The notes under the pieces are model-generated. The model searched no databases. It saw only the letters and a list, made by a program, of their open reading frames with translations, and was not told where the DNA came from. Made by a program: the position numbers and the translations under genes. 64,000 bases of DNA, taken from Streptomyces cellostaticus (GTDB lineage Bacteria > Actinomycetota > Actinomycetes > Streptomycetales > Streptomycetaceae). This document shows, piece after piece, positions 7,947 through 16,649 of this stretch. Location of the stretch: NCBI RefSeq assembly GCF_001513965.1, contig NZ_KQ948015.1, positions 677,373 through 741,372 of the forward strand. The letters run 5' to 3'. Position 1 is the first letter of the stretch; each line of letters starts with the position of its first letter.

Positions 7947-8603
7947 ATGAGCGATCCCGTGACTGCCCGCCCGGAGCACCCCCGCAGCGGCCGGGCGAAC
8001 CGGCCGCGCCCCCCGGCCCCCCGGCCGACCGTGAGGGCTACGGCGCAGGCCGTGATCCGGCCGCTGCTCATCACGGCCGGGCTGGTCAGCGCCTACTACC
8101 TGGTGCCCCTCAACAACCGGGGCGCGGGCGCCACCTCGGCGCTGCTGGTGTGCGGACTGCTCGGAGTGGGGCTGGTGTTCGCCTGGGAGGTCTGGGCCAT
8201 CATGCGCTCGCCCTATCCCCGGCTGCGGGCCGTCGAGGCGCTGGCCGCCACGCTGGTGCTGTTCCTGATGCTCTTCGCCGGCACCTACTACGTCCTGGAC
8301 AGCACCACCCCGGGCTCCTTCAGCGAACCGCTGACCAGGACCGACGCCCTGTACTTCACCCTCACTACATTCAGCACCGTCGGCTACGGCGACATCACCG
8401 CCCGCTCGCAGGCGGCCCGCCTGGTGACCATGCTCCAGATGAGCACCGGTCTGCTCCTGGCCGGATTCGCGCTGCGGGTGCTCACCGGCGCGATCGAGAC
8501 GGGGCTGCAACGGAAGCGGTCGGCGCAGCCGGGGCCGCCGGACGGAACGGACGACGCCGGATCCGGCAGATCCAGCGGATCGGAGCAGGAGGTCCAACCG
8601 TGA
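7947..8603 (+). CDS. Potassium channel protein
   Basis: This 218-residue protein has a proline/arginine-rich cytoplasmic N-terminus (about 1-35), membrane helices around 38-55, 64-84, 95-113 and 153-175, and a pore loop carrying the K+ selectivity filter TVGYGD in LTTFSTVGYGDI. This identifies a voltage-insensitive ion-channel-2 type K+ channel that should assemble as a tetramer. The tail is short and polar, with no RCK domain. GAGATG includes the ATG and a weak AGAG lies upstream. The stop overlaps the next start (GTGA), coupling it to a DUF2252 protein. Confidence 0.93.
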   Translation: MSDPVTARPEHPRSGRANRPRPPAPRPTVRATAQAVIRPLLITAGLVSAYYLVPLNNRGAGATSALLVCGLLGVGLVFAWEVWAIMRSPYPRLRAVEALAATLVLFLMLFAGTYYVLDSTTPGSFSEPLTRTDALYFTLTTFSTVGYGDITARSQAARLVTMLQMSTGLLLAGFALRVLTGAIETGLQRKRSAQPGPPDGTDDAGSGRSSGSEQEVQP

Positions 8604-10009
8604 CCGCACCCCTTGCTGTGACCGTCTCCTCGTCACCGGCCGAGCGGGCGGCGTACGGGAGAGAAGCCCGCTCGCGCGTCCCGCGTGCGCGCCACGGCTG
8701 GTTCGAGGCACCGCCGGACCGGCAGGACCCGGTCGACGTGATAGAGCGTCAGTCCGCCACCCGGGTGCCCGAACTGGTGCCCATCCGCTACGGCCGGATG
8801 CTCGAATCGGCGTTCCGGTTCTACCGGGGGGCCGCGGCCATCATGGCGGCGGACCTGGGAGCCCTGCCCCACAGCGGCTTGCAGGTGCAGCTGTGCGGAG
8901 ACGCCCACCTGCTGAACTTCCGGCTGCTGGCGTCTCCGGAACGGCATCTGGTCTTCGACATCAACGACTTCGACGAGACCCTGCCGGGCCCGTTCGAGTG
9001 GGACGTCAAGCGGTTGGCCGCCAGCTTCGCCATCGCCGGCCGGGCGAACGGCTTCCCCGTCGAGGTGCAGGACGGCGTGGTGCGCACGTGTGTCGGGGCG
9101 TACCGGCAACGGATACGGGAGTTCGCCGGCATGCGCGCCCTGGACGTCTGGTACGCCCAGGACGACATCGAGCAGTTGCAGGCGCTGCTGGCCTCGTCCA
9201 TGGACCGGCAGGCCCGGCGCCGTACGGCACATGCGGCGGCGCAGGCCCGTACCCGCACCCATCTCCAGGCCTTCGCCAGGCTCACGCACGTCACGGCCGA
9301 CGGCCGACGGATCGCCCCGGACCCGCCGCTGATCACCCCGCTCGCCGACCTGCGGACGGACCCCTCCGAGCAAGGGCGGGACAGGGAACTCTCGGCGCTG
9401 CTCGAGGAGTACGCCCGCAGTCTGTCGTCCGAGCGCCGGCACCTGCTGCGCCACTACCGCCTGGTGGACATCGCACGCAAGGTGGTGGGCGTGGGCAGCG
9501 TCGGCACCCGGTGCTGGATCCTGCTCCTGCTCGGCCGGGACGACGACGATCCCCTGCTGCTCCAGGCCAAGGAGGCCGAGGAGTCGGTGCTCGCCGCGCA
9601 CACGGAGGGCGCCTCCTTCGCCAACCACGGCCACAGGGTGGTGGCCGGGCAGCGGCTCATCCAGACGACCAGCGACATCTTCCTGGGCTGGACGCACGTC
9701 ACGGGCCTCGACGGGCAGGGCCGGGACTTCTACGTACGGCAGCTGCGGGACTGGAAGGGCATCGCCCGGCCGGACACCATGGACCCGGCCCTTCTCGACC
9801 TGTTCGCCCGGATCTGCGGGGCCTCGCTGGCCCGGGCCCACGCCCGCTCGGGCGATCCCGTGGCCATCGCCGCATACCTGGGCGGCAGCGACCGCTTCGA
9901 GCGGGCCCTGACCGGTTTCGCCCAGGCGTACGCCGACCAGAACGAGCGGGACTTCGCGGCGCTCGGCGCGGCGGTCCGCTCCGGCCGGGTCACCGCCACC
10001 TCGCTGTGA
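8600..10009 (+). CDS. DUF2252 family protein (APH-like fold)
   Basis: This 469-residue protein begins with the GTG that overlaps the channel stop; AGGAGGT eight bases before it fixes the start. It shows the DUF2252 signatures CGDAHLLNF (99-107), FDINDFDET (119-127) and EWDVKRLAAS (133-142), which resemble the catalytic loop and metal site of aminoglycoside-phosphotransferase-like kinases. The later segment DFYVRQLRDWKG is also characteristic. The substrate is unknown for the family. Strict coupling to a K+ channel suggests, as inference, a role in ion homeostasis or modification of the channel's environment. It ends 32 bp from a convergent small gene. Confidence 0.88.
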   Translation: MTAPLAVTVSSSPAERAAYGREARSRVPRARHGWFEAPPDRQDPVDVIERQSATRVPELVPIRYGRMLESAFRFYRGAAAIMAADLGALPHSGLQVQLCGDAHLLNFRLLASPERHLVFDINDFDETLPGPFEWDVKRLAASFAIAGRANGFPVEVQDGVVRTCVGAYRQRIREFAGMRALDVWYAQDDIEQLQALLASSMDRQARRRTAHAAAQARTRTHLQAFARLTHVTADGRRIAPDPPLITPLADLRTDPSEQGRDRELSALLEEYARSLSSERRHLLRHYRLVDIARKVVGVGSVGTRCWILLLLGRDDDDPLLLQAKEAEESVLAAHTEGASFANHGHRVVAGQRLIQTTSDIFLGWTHVTGLDGQGRDFYVRQLRDWKGIARPDTMDPALLDLFARICGASLARAHARSGDPVAIAAYLGGSDRFERALTGFAQAYADQNERDFAALGAAVRSGRVTATSL

Positions 10010-10041
10010 CACCCGCCCGTCCCTCAGGTCTCGGGCGTCCC

Positions 10042-10242
10042 TCAGGTCTCGGGCAGCTGGCGCATCTCCACGACCCGCAGCCCGAGGGACCGGAACCGGG
10101 CCAGCAGCCCGTACAGCTGCGCCTCGTCCACGACGGGTCCGAACAGGAGCGTCTGCCCGGACATCAGGACGTGGTCCAGCTCGGGAAAGGCCTTGGCCAG
10201 CGTCTCCGACATGCGGCCGTCGACGCGGATCTCGTAGCGCAT
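10042..10242 (-). CDS. Small conserved-looking protein, 66 aa
   Basis: The 66-residue product (start MRYEIRVDGRMSETLAKAF, end VVEMRQLPET) has a regular alternation of strands and helices and good codon bias, and it uses an ATG preceded by GGAG-like sequence. It contains no cysteines and no membrane segment. It follows the MFS exporter on the same strand by 140 bp, so it could belong to that unit. The 18 bp covering its stop are tandemly duplicated just downstream (10021-10056). I do not recognise a family with a known function. Confidence 0.72.
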   Translation of the reverse strand: MRYEIRVDGRMSETLAKAFPELDHVLMSGQTLLFGPVVDEAQLYGLLARFRSLGLRVVEMRQLPET

Positions 10243-10382
10243 GGGCTGTTCTCCCGCCACGGGCGTGCTGGCGCCTTGGTGGCGATCCTCCGCCTCCCCG
10301 GGGCCCCGGACCTCACCCGGTGCAGGTGATACCAGGCGAACGAGCGGGCCGCGCACGCCCCGCCACCGGGACTCCCGCGCGC

Positions 10383-11999
10383 TCACCCCGTCCTCCCGGG
10401 GACACCGTCCGGTACCGGTCGCGAGCGGGGGCTCGACCGGGTCGGCAGATCGCGGGTGACCAGCAGGCTGGCCAGGGTGATCCCTCCGGTGGCGAGGATC
10501 GCTGCCCTGAGGCCGGCGAGCTGGGCCGAGGCGTAGGAGTCCGTCACGGCGTCGACCTCCCGGCGCCGCAGCCCCGCCTGCTCGGCCGCGGTGCGGACCT
10601 GGTCGGTGGGCACGAACGTGATGCCGGCCTCCAGGGCGATGCCGGTCTGCTTCCGTGTCGCCTCCGACAGCCGGGCGTTGTTCTCCACCTCGGTGGCGAA
10701 GGCGTGGGCCAGGGCACCGATGAGCAGCGACCCGATGAGCGCGGTACCCAGGGCGGAGCCGAGGTTCTGGGCCGTGAACTGGAGTCCGCCGGCCTCGCTG
10801 CGGTCCTTCTCCTGGACGCTGGACTGCACGACGTTGCCCAGCTGGGAGGCGAGCAGGCCCATGCCGATGCCGAGCAGGGCCATGGCCGCGGCGAACTGCG
10901 CGTCGTCGATCTTCGGGTCGATGGCGGCGAGCAGCCACACGATGGCCACCGCCAGGATCACCAGGCCCAGCCGGACCACCCGGCGCGGCCCGGCGCGCTG
11001 CCCGAGCCGGGCGGCGCCCAGGGAGGTCACGAGCATGGTGACGGACACCGGAAGCAGCCTGAGCCCGGTCTGGAAGGCGTCGAGCCCCTGCACCACCTGG
11101 AGGTAGAGCGGGATGGCGAAGAAGAGTCCCAGCAGGATCAGGTTCTGGCTCACCAGGGTGAGCAGCCCGGATCTCAGGGGCGGTATGCCGAACAGGGACA
11201 GGTGCGTCAGCGGGTCGGCCCGGTGCTCCTCGCGCCGGTGCTCCCAGCGCACGAAGGCGTACAGGACGGCCACCCCGGCGCCGACGACGAACAGCGTCGG
11301 CGCGAAGCCGAGGACGGTGAAGGGCGGGTTCCGCGGCTGTACCCACCCCCAGGTGCTGCTCTGCAGCACACCCAGCACGCCCAGCCCCAGTCCGGCCGCC
11401 GACAGCACGGCGCCCATCCCGTCCAGCCGGGGCCGTTCTCCGGTGGCCGGGGGCTCGGCGATCACCCGGCGGCAGAGCAGGATCGCGACGACCACCACGA
11501 CCTCGCCGGCGAAGACCAGCCGCCAGGTCAGGTACGTCGTCACCCACCCGCCGAGCAGGGGGCCGACGGCGATGCCGGCTCCGGCCAGCCCGCCGATGAC
11601 GCCGTAGGCGACGGCCCGCTCCCGGCCCCGGTACGACTCGGCGACCAGGGCCGCCATGGACGGCAGCACCATGGCGGCGCCGAGTCCCTCGATCACCGAC
11701 CAGCCCACGGCGAGGACCCACAGCACCGGAGCGAGGGCGGTCAGGGCCGAGCCCACGGCGTAGACGGCCAGGCCCAGCAGGAACAGCCGGCGGCGTCCGT
11801 AGATGTCGCCGAGCCGGCCACCGATGATCATGAAGGCGGCCATGACCAGCGCGTACAGCGTGATGACGGCCTGGATGGCGGTGACCTCGGTGTCGAAGTC
11901 CTCGACCAGCCGGCTGATGGAGACATTCATGACGGAGGTGTCCAGGACCATGAGGAACTGGGCCGTCCCGAGGACGATCAGAGCCCGCCAGTGCTTCAC
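10383..11999 (-). CDS. MFS multidrug exporter, DHA2/EmrB-QacA type
   Basis: This 538-residue protein has about 14 membrane helices, as in the DHA2 (14-TMS) drug:H+ antiporters. Visible motifs are the acidic DTSVMNVSISRL in helix 1, motif A GGRLGDIYGRRR after helix 2, and the antiporter motif C AGAGIAVGPLLGGW in helix 5. The GTG start at 11999 is chosen because AGGTGA lies nine bases upstream and the protein then begins directly at helix 1. It lies downstream of a large MalT-like LuxR regulator on the same strand (176-bp gap), which may control it. The substrate cannot be told from sequence. Confidence 0.92.
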   Translation of the reverse strand: MKHWRALIVLGTAQFLMVLDTSVMNVSISRLVEDFDTEVTAIQAVITLYALVMAAFMIIGGRLGDIYGRRRLFLLGLAVYAVGSALTALAPVLWVLAVGWSVIEGLGAAMVLPSMAALVAESYRGRERAVAYGVIGGLAGAGIAVGPLLGGWVTTYLTWRLVFAGEVVVVVAILLCRRVIAEPPATGERPRLDGMGAVLSAAGLGLGVLGVLQSSTWGWVQPRNPPFTVLGFAPTLFVVGAGVAVLYAFVRWEHRREEHRADPLTHLSLFGIPPLRSGLLTLVSQNLILLGLFFAIPLYLQVVQGLDAFQTGLRLLPVSVTMLVTSLGAARLGQRAGPRRVVRLGLVILAVAIVWLLAAIDPKIDDAQFAAAMALLGIGMGLLASQLGNVVQSSVQEKDRSEAGGLQFTAQNLGSALGTALIGSLLIGALAHAFATEVENNARLSEATRKQTGIALEAGITFVPTDQVRTAAEQAGLRRREVDAVTDSYASAQLAGLRAAILATGGITLASLLVTRDLPTRSSPRSRPVPDGVPGRTG

Positions 12000-12129
12000 G
12001 GCCGTCACCTCGCCGGGTCGCCGGATGCCGGCGCGGTGCGCCGGACAGCGGCCGGAGGTGCCCGCCGCCTCCCCCATCCCACACGCGGCGGCCGCCGGGC
12101 GCCTCACCCATCACGGGCGAGACAGCCGG

Positions 12130-12179
12130 GACAGCCGTATCGGACCGGACAGCCGTTTCGGACCGGACGGCCGTATCAG
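12130..12179. repeat. 18-bp tandem repeat at the end of the LuxR gene
   Basis: Two full units (GACAGCCGTATCGGACCG, GACAGCCGTTTCGGACCG) and a partial third reach the stop codon of the regulator; another partial unit precedes them. It lies between the regulator and the MFS gene. Confidence 0.7.
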
Positions 12180-14854
12180 AGCAGGTGCAGCTCGCGGGCC
12201 CGGCGCACCGCGTCGCTGCGGCGGTTGACGGCCAGCTTCCGGTAGACGCTCTTGAGGTGCGTCTTGACCGTGTTCACGGACAGGATCAGGTCGGCGGCGA
12301 TCTCCTCCGTGGACATCATCCGGGACAGCCGCAGCAGCACGTCCCGCTCGCGTCCGCTCAGCTCCTCCACGACCAGCGGCGGCACCTGCTGCGACACGTC
12401 ACCGGGCGTGCCCTGCCCGCCGGGCGGGAGGATCAGCCAGCCCGCGGCCAGCTCGTCCAGCGGGGGTGTCTCCAGCAGCCGCCGCACCTGTGGTCCGGCG
12501 TCCAGGAAGGGGCGCCGCAACTGGTCCCGCCGGGCCTGTAGCAGGGCCCGGGCGAGCAGTCGGCGGGCGGTGTCGGTGTCGCCCGCCTCGTGCGCGGCCC
12601 GGGCGCGCACCAGTGCCGTGCGGACGGCGATCGCCGGGCCCGTCCCGTTGTGGCCGTGCAGGGCCTCCAGGACGTGCAGGGCCGCGTCGCGGTGTCCGGC
12701 GGCCAGATGCGCCCACGCCAGCTCGGCCGCGTACGGCTGCCCGTCGCAGGGGATGTCGTCCAGCACCTTCGAGGCGCTGTCCGGCCTGCCCTCGGCGAGA
12801 TGGGCGGCCGAGGCGGTGAGGGCCGTGTACGCCTGAGCCCAGGGGCAGGCCACCTCGGCCGCCACCGAGAGCTCGGCGGCCGTGGCGGCGGCCTGCGGCT
12901 CGCCCCGGGCCAGCAGCAGGCGCGCGCTCGCGAGGGCCCGGCCCGCCGTGGCCACCGGGTCGCGTCCGGCCGGGCAGGTCTCGGCGGCCTCGTCCAGGAG
13001 CGCCTGCGCCTGTGCCAGTTCGTCCCGGTCCACCGCTACGGCGGCCAGGACCGTGTGGCCGAGACCGGAGCCGCAGGGCCGGGGCAGCAGCCCGCGCTCC
13101 CCGTCGCCGAGCGCCGCCCGCGCCTTGCGTTCCGCCCGGCCCGGCCAGCCGTTGAGGTAGTCGATGAGCGCCAGATGCGCCAGGGACTCCTCCCGGAGCA
13201 GAACGGTCGAAGGGGCGCCCGGGCCGTCAACCACGGCGGACAGCACGGCGCGCGCCTCGTCCAGGCGTCCGGCCCACAGGCGGGTCGAGCCCAGGTGGGT
13301 GAGCAGCAGGGCTATGAGTTCGGGGTGTTTGCGCAGCACGTGCTCGGGGACCTCGCCGCGTAGTTCCTCCGCCGTCCGTGCGGCCTGTTCCGCTCCGCCG
13401 GGCGAGCCGGACAGGCGGGCCGCCAGGACGTCGAGCAGCGCACAGCTCAGCCGGCCCGCCGCATCCATGCGGCCGTCCCGCGCCGCGTCGGCCAGCGTCT
13501 GCTCGGCGCGGCGCAGGTGGGCGAGGCCGTGGTCGAGTTCGCAGCGGCACAGGTCGCGCGCGGCCCGCACCAGGTCCGCCGCCGCGCTGGTGGCCTCGGG
13601 TCCCATCGAGCGGAAGAGTTCGTCCAGGTCGTCGCGGCGCAGCCCGGTGAAGAGCTGCCCGATCGCCAGGTCGTCGACGAGCGCGCCGGCGGTCAGGTCC
13701 CAGTCCCCGGCCGCGGCACCGTGGGCCAGCGTCTCGGGCAGGGCGCCCGAGACGCGCAGCCACCGGGCGGCGCGCCGGTGCAATTCCGGTTCCAGTTCGG
13801 GGGAGCGCTCGCGCAGATGGGCGCGGAGGATCTCCGCGAACAGCGGGTGCAGCCGGTACCACGGGTGTCCCAGGTCCTCGACAAAGGCGTTCTGGCGGTG
13901 GAGCCCGGCGAGGACGGGCTCGCTTCCGCTCCGGCCGGTGAGTGCGTCGGCCAGCTCGGGACGGAACCGTTCCAGGACACTGACGCGCAGCAGCAGGTCC
14001 TGGGTCGGGGCGGGCTGTCGTTTGAGCACCTCGGCCAGGAGGTAGTCGGCGACCGTGCTGCGGGCCGCCTCGAACTCCTTCAGGTACGTCTGCGGGTCCG
14101 CGGTCTCCTGCGCGGCCAGGGCGCACAGCCGCAGTCCGGCGGCCCAGCCCCGGGTGCGGGTCACCAGGGCTCGGGTGGCCTCGGCCGGCAGGTGCAGGCC
14201 GTGCAGGTCCAGGAGGGCTGCCGCCTCCTTGGGGGTGAAGGCCAGTTCGGCGTCGCGGATCTCGGTGACGGCGCCCGCCACCCGGTAGCGGTGCAGCGGC
14301 AGCAGCGGCTCGGTACGGGTGACCAGCACCAGCCGCATGCCGTCATCGGCGTGGTGCAGGACGAACTCCAGTTCCTCCGCGATCTGCGGGGCGGTGACGC
14401 GGTCGAACTCGTCCAGCACGACCAGCAGGGGCCGGGTGCCTTCGCTCAGTGCCGCGGCCAGGCGCGCCAGCAGCCCGTGGTCCACCCGGTCGGCGTCCGC
14501 CGGGCAGCCGATGGCGTCGGGCAGCGGTGCGCCGGTGACGTGCAGCGCCTGGAGCAGATGGGCCCAGAACACGCCGGAGCTGTCGTCCTCGGCCTCGGTG
14601 GTCATCCAGGCGACCGGGCGGCGCAGCCCGGCGGCCCAGTCGGCGACCAGCAGGGTCTTGCCGGCCCCGGCCGAGCCGTTGACCATCGTGAGCGGCGTTT
14701 GCAGTGCCTGGTCCAGGTGCTCCACCAGACGGTCGCGGCGCAGGAAGGTGGCCGGCCTGGCCGGCGGGGCGAAGCGGGTGTGGAGGAACGGCTCCCCCAG
14801 CGGATCTGCGTACGCGGCCTGCGTTCCCCGCCGGTTGTCTCCCGTCGCAGCCAT
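12176..14854 (-). CDS. MalT-like (LAL) LuxR-family transcriptional regulator
   Basis: This 892-residue protein starts with an NTPase module, Walker A GSAGAGKT at 60-67 and a later VVLDEFDR Walker B. A long helical TPR-like middle follows (about 330-800), and a C-terminal LuxR DNA-binding domain ends the protein (ERDVLLRL, STEEIAADLILSVNTVKTHL). This is the ATP-dependent LuxR (MalT/AcoK) architecture, where the STAND NTPase binds an inducer and oligomerises. The ATG at 14854 has GGCGGTGAG upstream; an in-frame GTG three codons earlier is the alternative. The closest same-strand neighbour is the MFS exporter, the likeliest target. The inducer is unknown. Confidence 0.93.
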   Translation of the reverse strand: MAATGDNRRGTQAAYADPLGEPFLHTRFAPPARPATFLRRDRLVEHLDQALQTPLTMVNGSAGAGKTLLVADWAAGLRRPVAWMTTEAEDDSSGVFWAHLLQALHVTGAPLPDAIGCPADADRVDHGLLARLAAALSEGTRPLLVVLDEFDRVTAPQIAEELEFVLHHADDGMRLVLVTRTEPLLPLHRYRVAGAVTEIRDAELAFTPKEAAALLDLHGLHLPAEATRALVTRTRGWAAGLRLCALAAQETADPQTYLKEFEAARSTVADYLLAEVLKRQPAPTQDLLLRVSVLERFRPELADALTGRSGSEPVLAGLHRQNAFVEDLGHPWYRLHPLFAEILRAHLRERSPELEPELHRRAARWLRVSGALPETLAHGAAAGDWDLTAGALVDDLAIGQLFTGLRRDDLDELFRSMGPEATSAAADLVRAARDLCRCELDHGLAHLRRAEQTLADAARDGRMDAAGRLSCALLDVLAARLSGSPGGAEQAARTAEELRGEVPEHVLRKHPELIALLLTHLGSTRLWAGRLDEARAVLSAVVDGPGAPSTVLLREESLAHLALIDYLNGWPGRAERKARAALGDGERGLLPRPCGSGLGHTVLAAVAVDRDELAQAQALLDEAAETCPAGRDPVATAGRALASARLLLARGEPQAAATAAELSVAAEVACPWAQAYTALTASAAHLAEGRPDSASKVLDDIPCDGQPYAAELAWAHLAAGHRDAALHVLEALHGHNGTGPAIAVRTALVRARAAHEAGDTDTARRLLARALLQARRDQLRRPFLDAGPQVRRLLETPPLDELAAGWLILPPGGQGTPGDVSQQVPPLVVEELSGRERDVLLRLSRMMSTEEIAADLILSVNTVKTHLKSVYRKLAVNRRSDAVRRARELHLL

Positions 14855-15036
14855 GGCTCTCACCGCCTGTCCGTCGGATCACGGGCAGCGCTTCCTGTCA
14901 CCAGGATCCCAGCCTTCCGCCTTCGGCACAGATCGAGCAGGGCACACCGGCCCAGCCGAAGGGCACGGGCGGGATCGGCCGCCGGACTCGGCCGTCGCCA
15001 TCCGCCGGTCTCAGCTGTCACCGACGGGCGGACTCG

Positions 15037-15185
15037 GCCACCACCCGAGGACACACCCGGCCGCCGTCGGCAGGCGGACCCGGCCACCACCCACGGACAC
15101 ACCCGGCCACCGACGGCACACGAACCCCAGCCACCACCCACGAACACACCCAGCCACCGACGGCACACGAACCCCGGCCACCGTA
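15037..15185. repeat. 46/47-bp tandem repeat in the gap before the LuxR gene
   Basis: Units begin at 15037 (diverged), 15083 and 15130, with a partial copy at 15177; the two central units are almost identical (GCCACCACCCACGGACACAC then GGCCACCGACGGCACACG). Degenerate relatives extend left to about 14980. Apart from this array the 336-bp gap 14855-15190 holds only the upstream region of the LuxR gene; I see no gene in it. Confidence 0.75.
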
Positions 15186-15190
15186 GGCCG

Positions 15191-16549
15191 TCAGGCTCGG
15201 CTGTCGTCGGCCGACGGGCCGGAACCGGGTGGGGACGGGGGCGTGGGCGTGGCCGCCCGTCCGCTTGCCGCCATGAGCGCCAGCGCCGCGAGGACGGCGA
15301 GGAGTACGAGGACCAGCAGGAGGATCGTGAGGACCGTCGGGTGGTTCCACAGGGCGAAGACGAGGACCACGACGAGCAGCGCGGCAAGGGTGAGCGAGCG
15401 CCGGTAGGTGTGTGCCCAGGTGCCCGCCCGGCCGGTGGTGATGTGGCGCGCGGCCGCCCACCGGGCCGCCGAGTCGGCGGTGTGGTCGGAGGCGCCGCGC
15501 ACGGCGACGGGCAGCCGTCCCGGCCCGACGAGGTAGGCGCCGAGGGCGACGACGACGCCGAGGACGACGGCCGTGCGCAGGCTGACCTTCAGGAAGCGCA
15601 GCAGGGTGTCGAAGACGGCCGCGGCGGCCGCCCGGGACTGCACCTGGGGTGGCAGGTGGTCCAGGTAGTAACGGCGAGCAACGACGAGGCCGATGGCCAC
15701 GACCAGGCAGGCGAAGGCGGCACCGAGTGCGGTGCGCGCCAGGGCCCGCCGCCGGTGCCGGGCGAGCAGTACTCCGGCGGCGCCGAGGACGACGACGAGG
15801 ACGGGGAACCAGTTGCCGACCACGTCGAGCAGGTGTGCACCCTTGCGGGCCTTGGCGAGCTGGTCGGACTGGAAGAGCACCATCTGCTTGTCGACGTCCG
15901 GGATCTTCGCGGCCGGGCTGATACCGGCGTCGACCAGCTCCTTCTTGACCCGCTCCACGGCGGTGCCGACGTCGAGGGTGACGGTGCCGTCCTGCACCTC
16001 GAAGGCTCCGCGGCCCTCGCCGGTCAGGGCGTGCACCACGGCCTGGTGGGCGGCGCGGTTGGCGGTGGTCCACACCGTCTCGAAGACGTTGCTGCGCACG
16101 ACCCGGGTGGCGGCCCTGGTGACGGCCTGGTCCACGGCGGAGTCGATCTGCGGCCCCAGTGCCTTGACGGCGCCCGCGGCGCGCGGCGGAAGTCCCTGGG
16201 ACTGAAGCCAGTCGGCGATGTCGGCGGCCGCCTGGGGGCCGTTCACCTTGGCGCCGACCGCCTCGGTGATCCGGTGGACGGCCGCGTCCTGGATCGCGGG
16301 ATCGCTCGCCAGCGGGGAGACCGTGGACACGTACCGGTCGGTGTCGAGCGCGATGTCGTGCACCCAGGTGGCGAGCAGGGCGACGGGCACGAGGATGCAG
16401 GTCAGCACGATGAGTACGGCCGAGCCCGTGACGCGTGCCGCCCGCCCTGCGGCGCCGGCGGCCCGTCCCCCGCCGTGCCGGGCCTCGCTCGGGGAAGGCG
16501 GCTCCGCACCGCCAGGTCCGCCGGGCGTCGCGGCTGGCGGCTCGGTCAT
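15191..16549 (-). CDS. Uncharacterised integral membrane protein
   Basis: This 452-residue protein has a proline/glycine-rich cytoplasmic start, a first membrane helix at about 42-62, a large soluble helical region (about 63-245), then five hydrophobic segments (about 246-262, 273-292, 315-340, 383-400, 403-425) and a proline-rich tail. The exported-looking soluble region contains the pattern DTDRYVSTVSPLASDPAIQ, seen in many Streptomyces hypothetical membrane proteins. No catalytic motif was recognised. It stands alone, between a tandem-repeat gap and a folate-reductase-like gene about 100 bp upstream on the same strand. Confidence 0.82.
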   Translation of the reverse strand: MTEPPAATPGGPGGAEPPSPSEARHGGGRAAGAAGRAARVTGSAVLIVLTCILVPVALLATWVHDIALDTDRYVSTVSPLASDPAIQDAAVHRITEAVGAKVNGPQAAADIADWLQSQGLPPRAAGAVKALGPQIDSAVDQAVTRAATRVVRSNVFETVWTTANRAAHQAVVHALTGEGRGAFEVQDGTVTLDVGTAVERVKKELVDAGISPAAKIPDVDKQMVLFQSDQLAKARKGAHLLDVVGNWFPVLVVVLGAAGVLLARHRRRALARTALGAAFACLVVAIGLVVARRYYLDHLPPQVQSRAAAAAVFDTLLRFLKVSLRTAVVLGVVVALGAYLVGPGRLPVAVRGASDHTADSAARWAAARHITTGRAGTWAHTYRRSLTLAALLVVVLVFALWNHPTVLTILLLVLVLLAVLAALALMAASGRAATPTPPSPPGSGPSADDSRA

Positions 16550-16649
16550 GGGGCCTCCGGGGCGGTGAACTCCTGGACACCCCCATTGCCTCAGCCTGCG
16601 CGCCGTCCGGCATCTCCTGCGACCCGTCCGGGCGACGCAGGGCCTGGGC

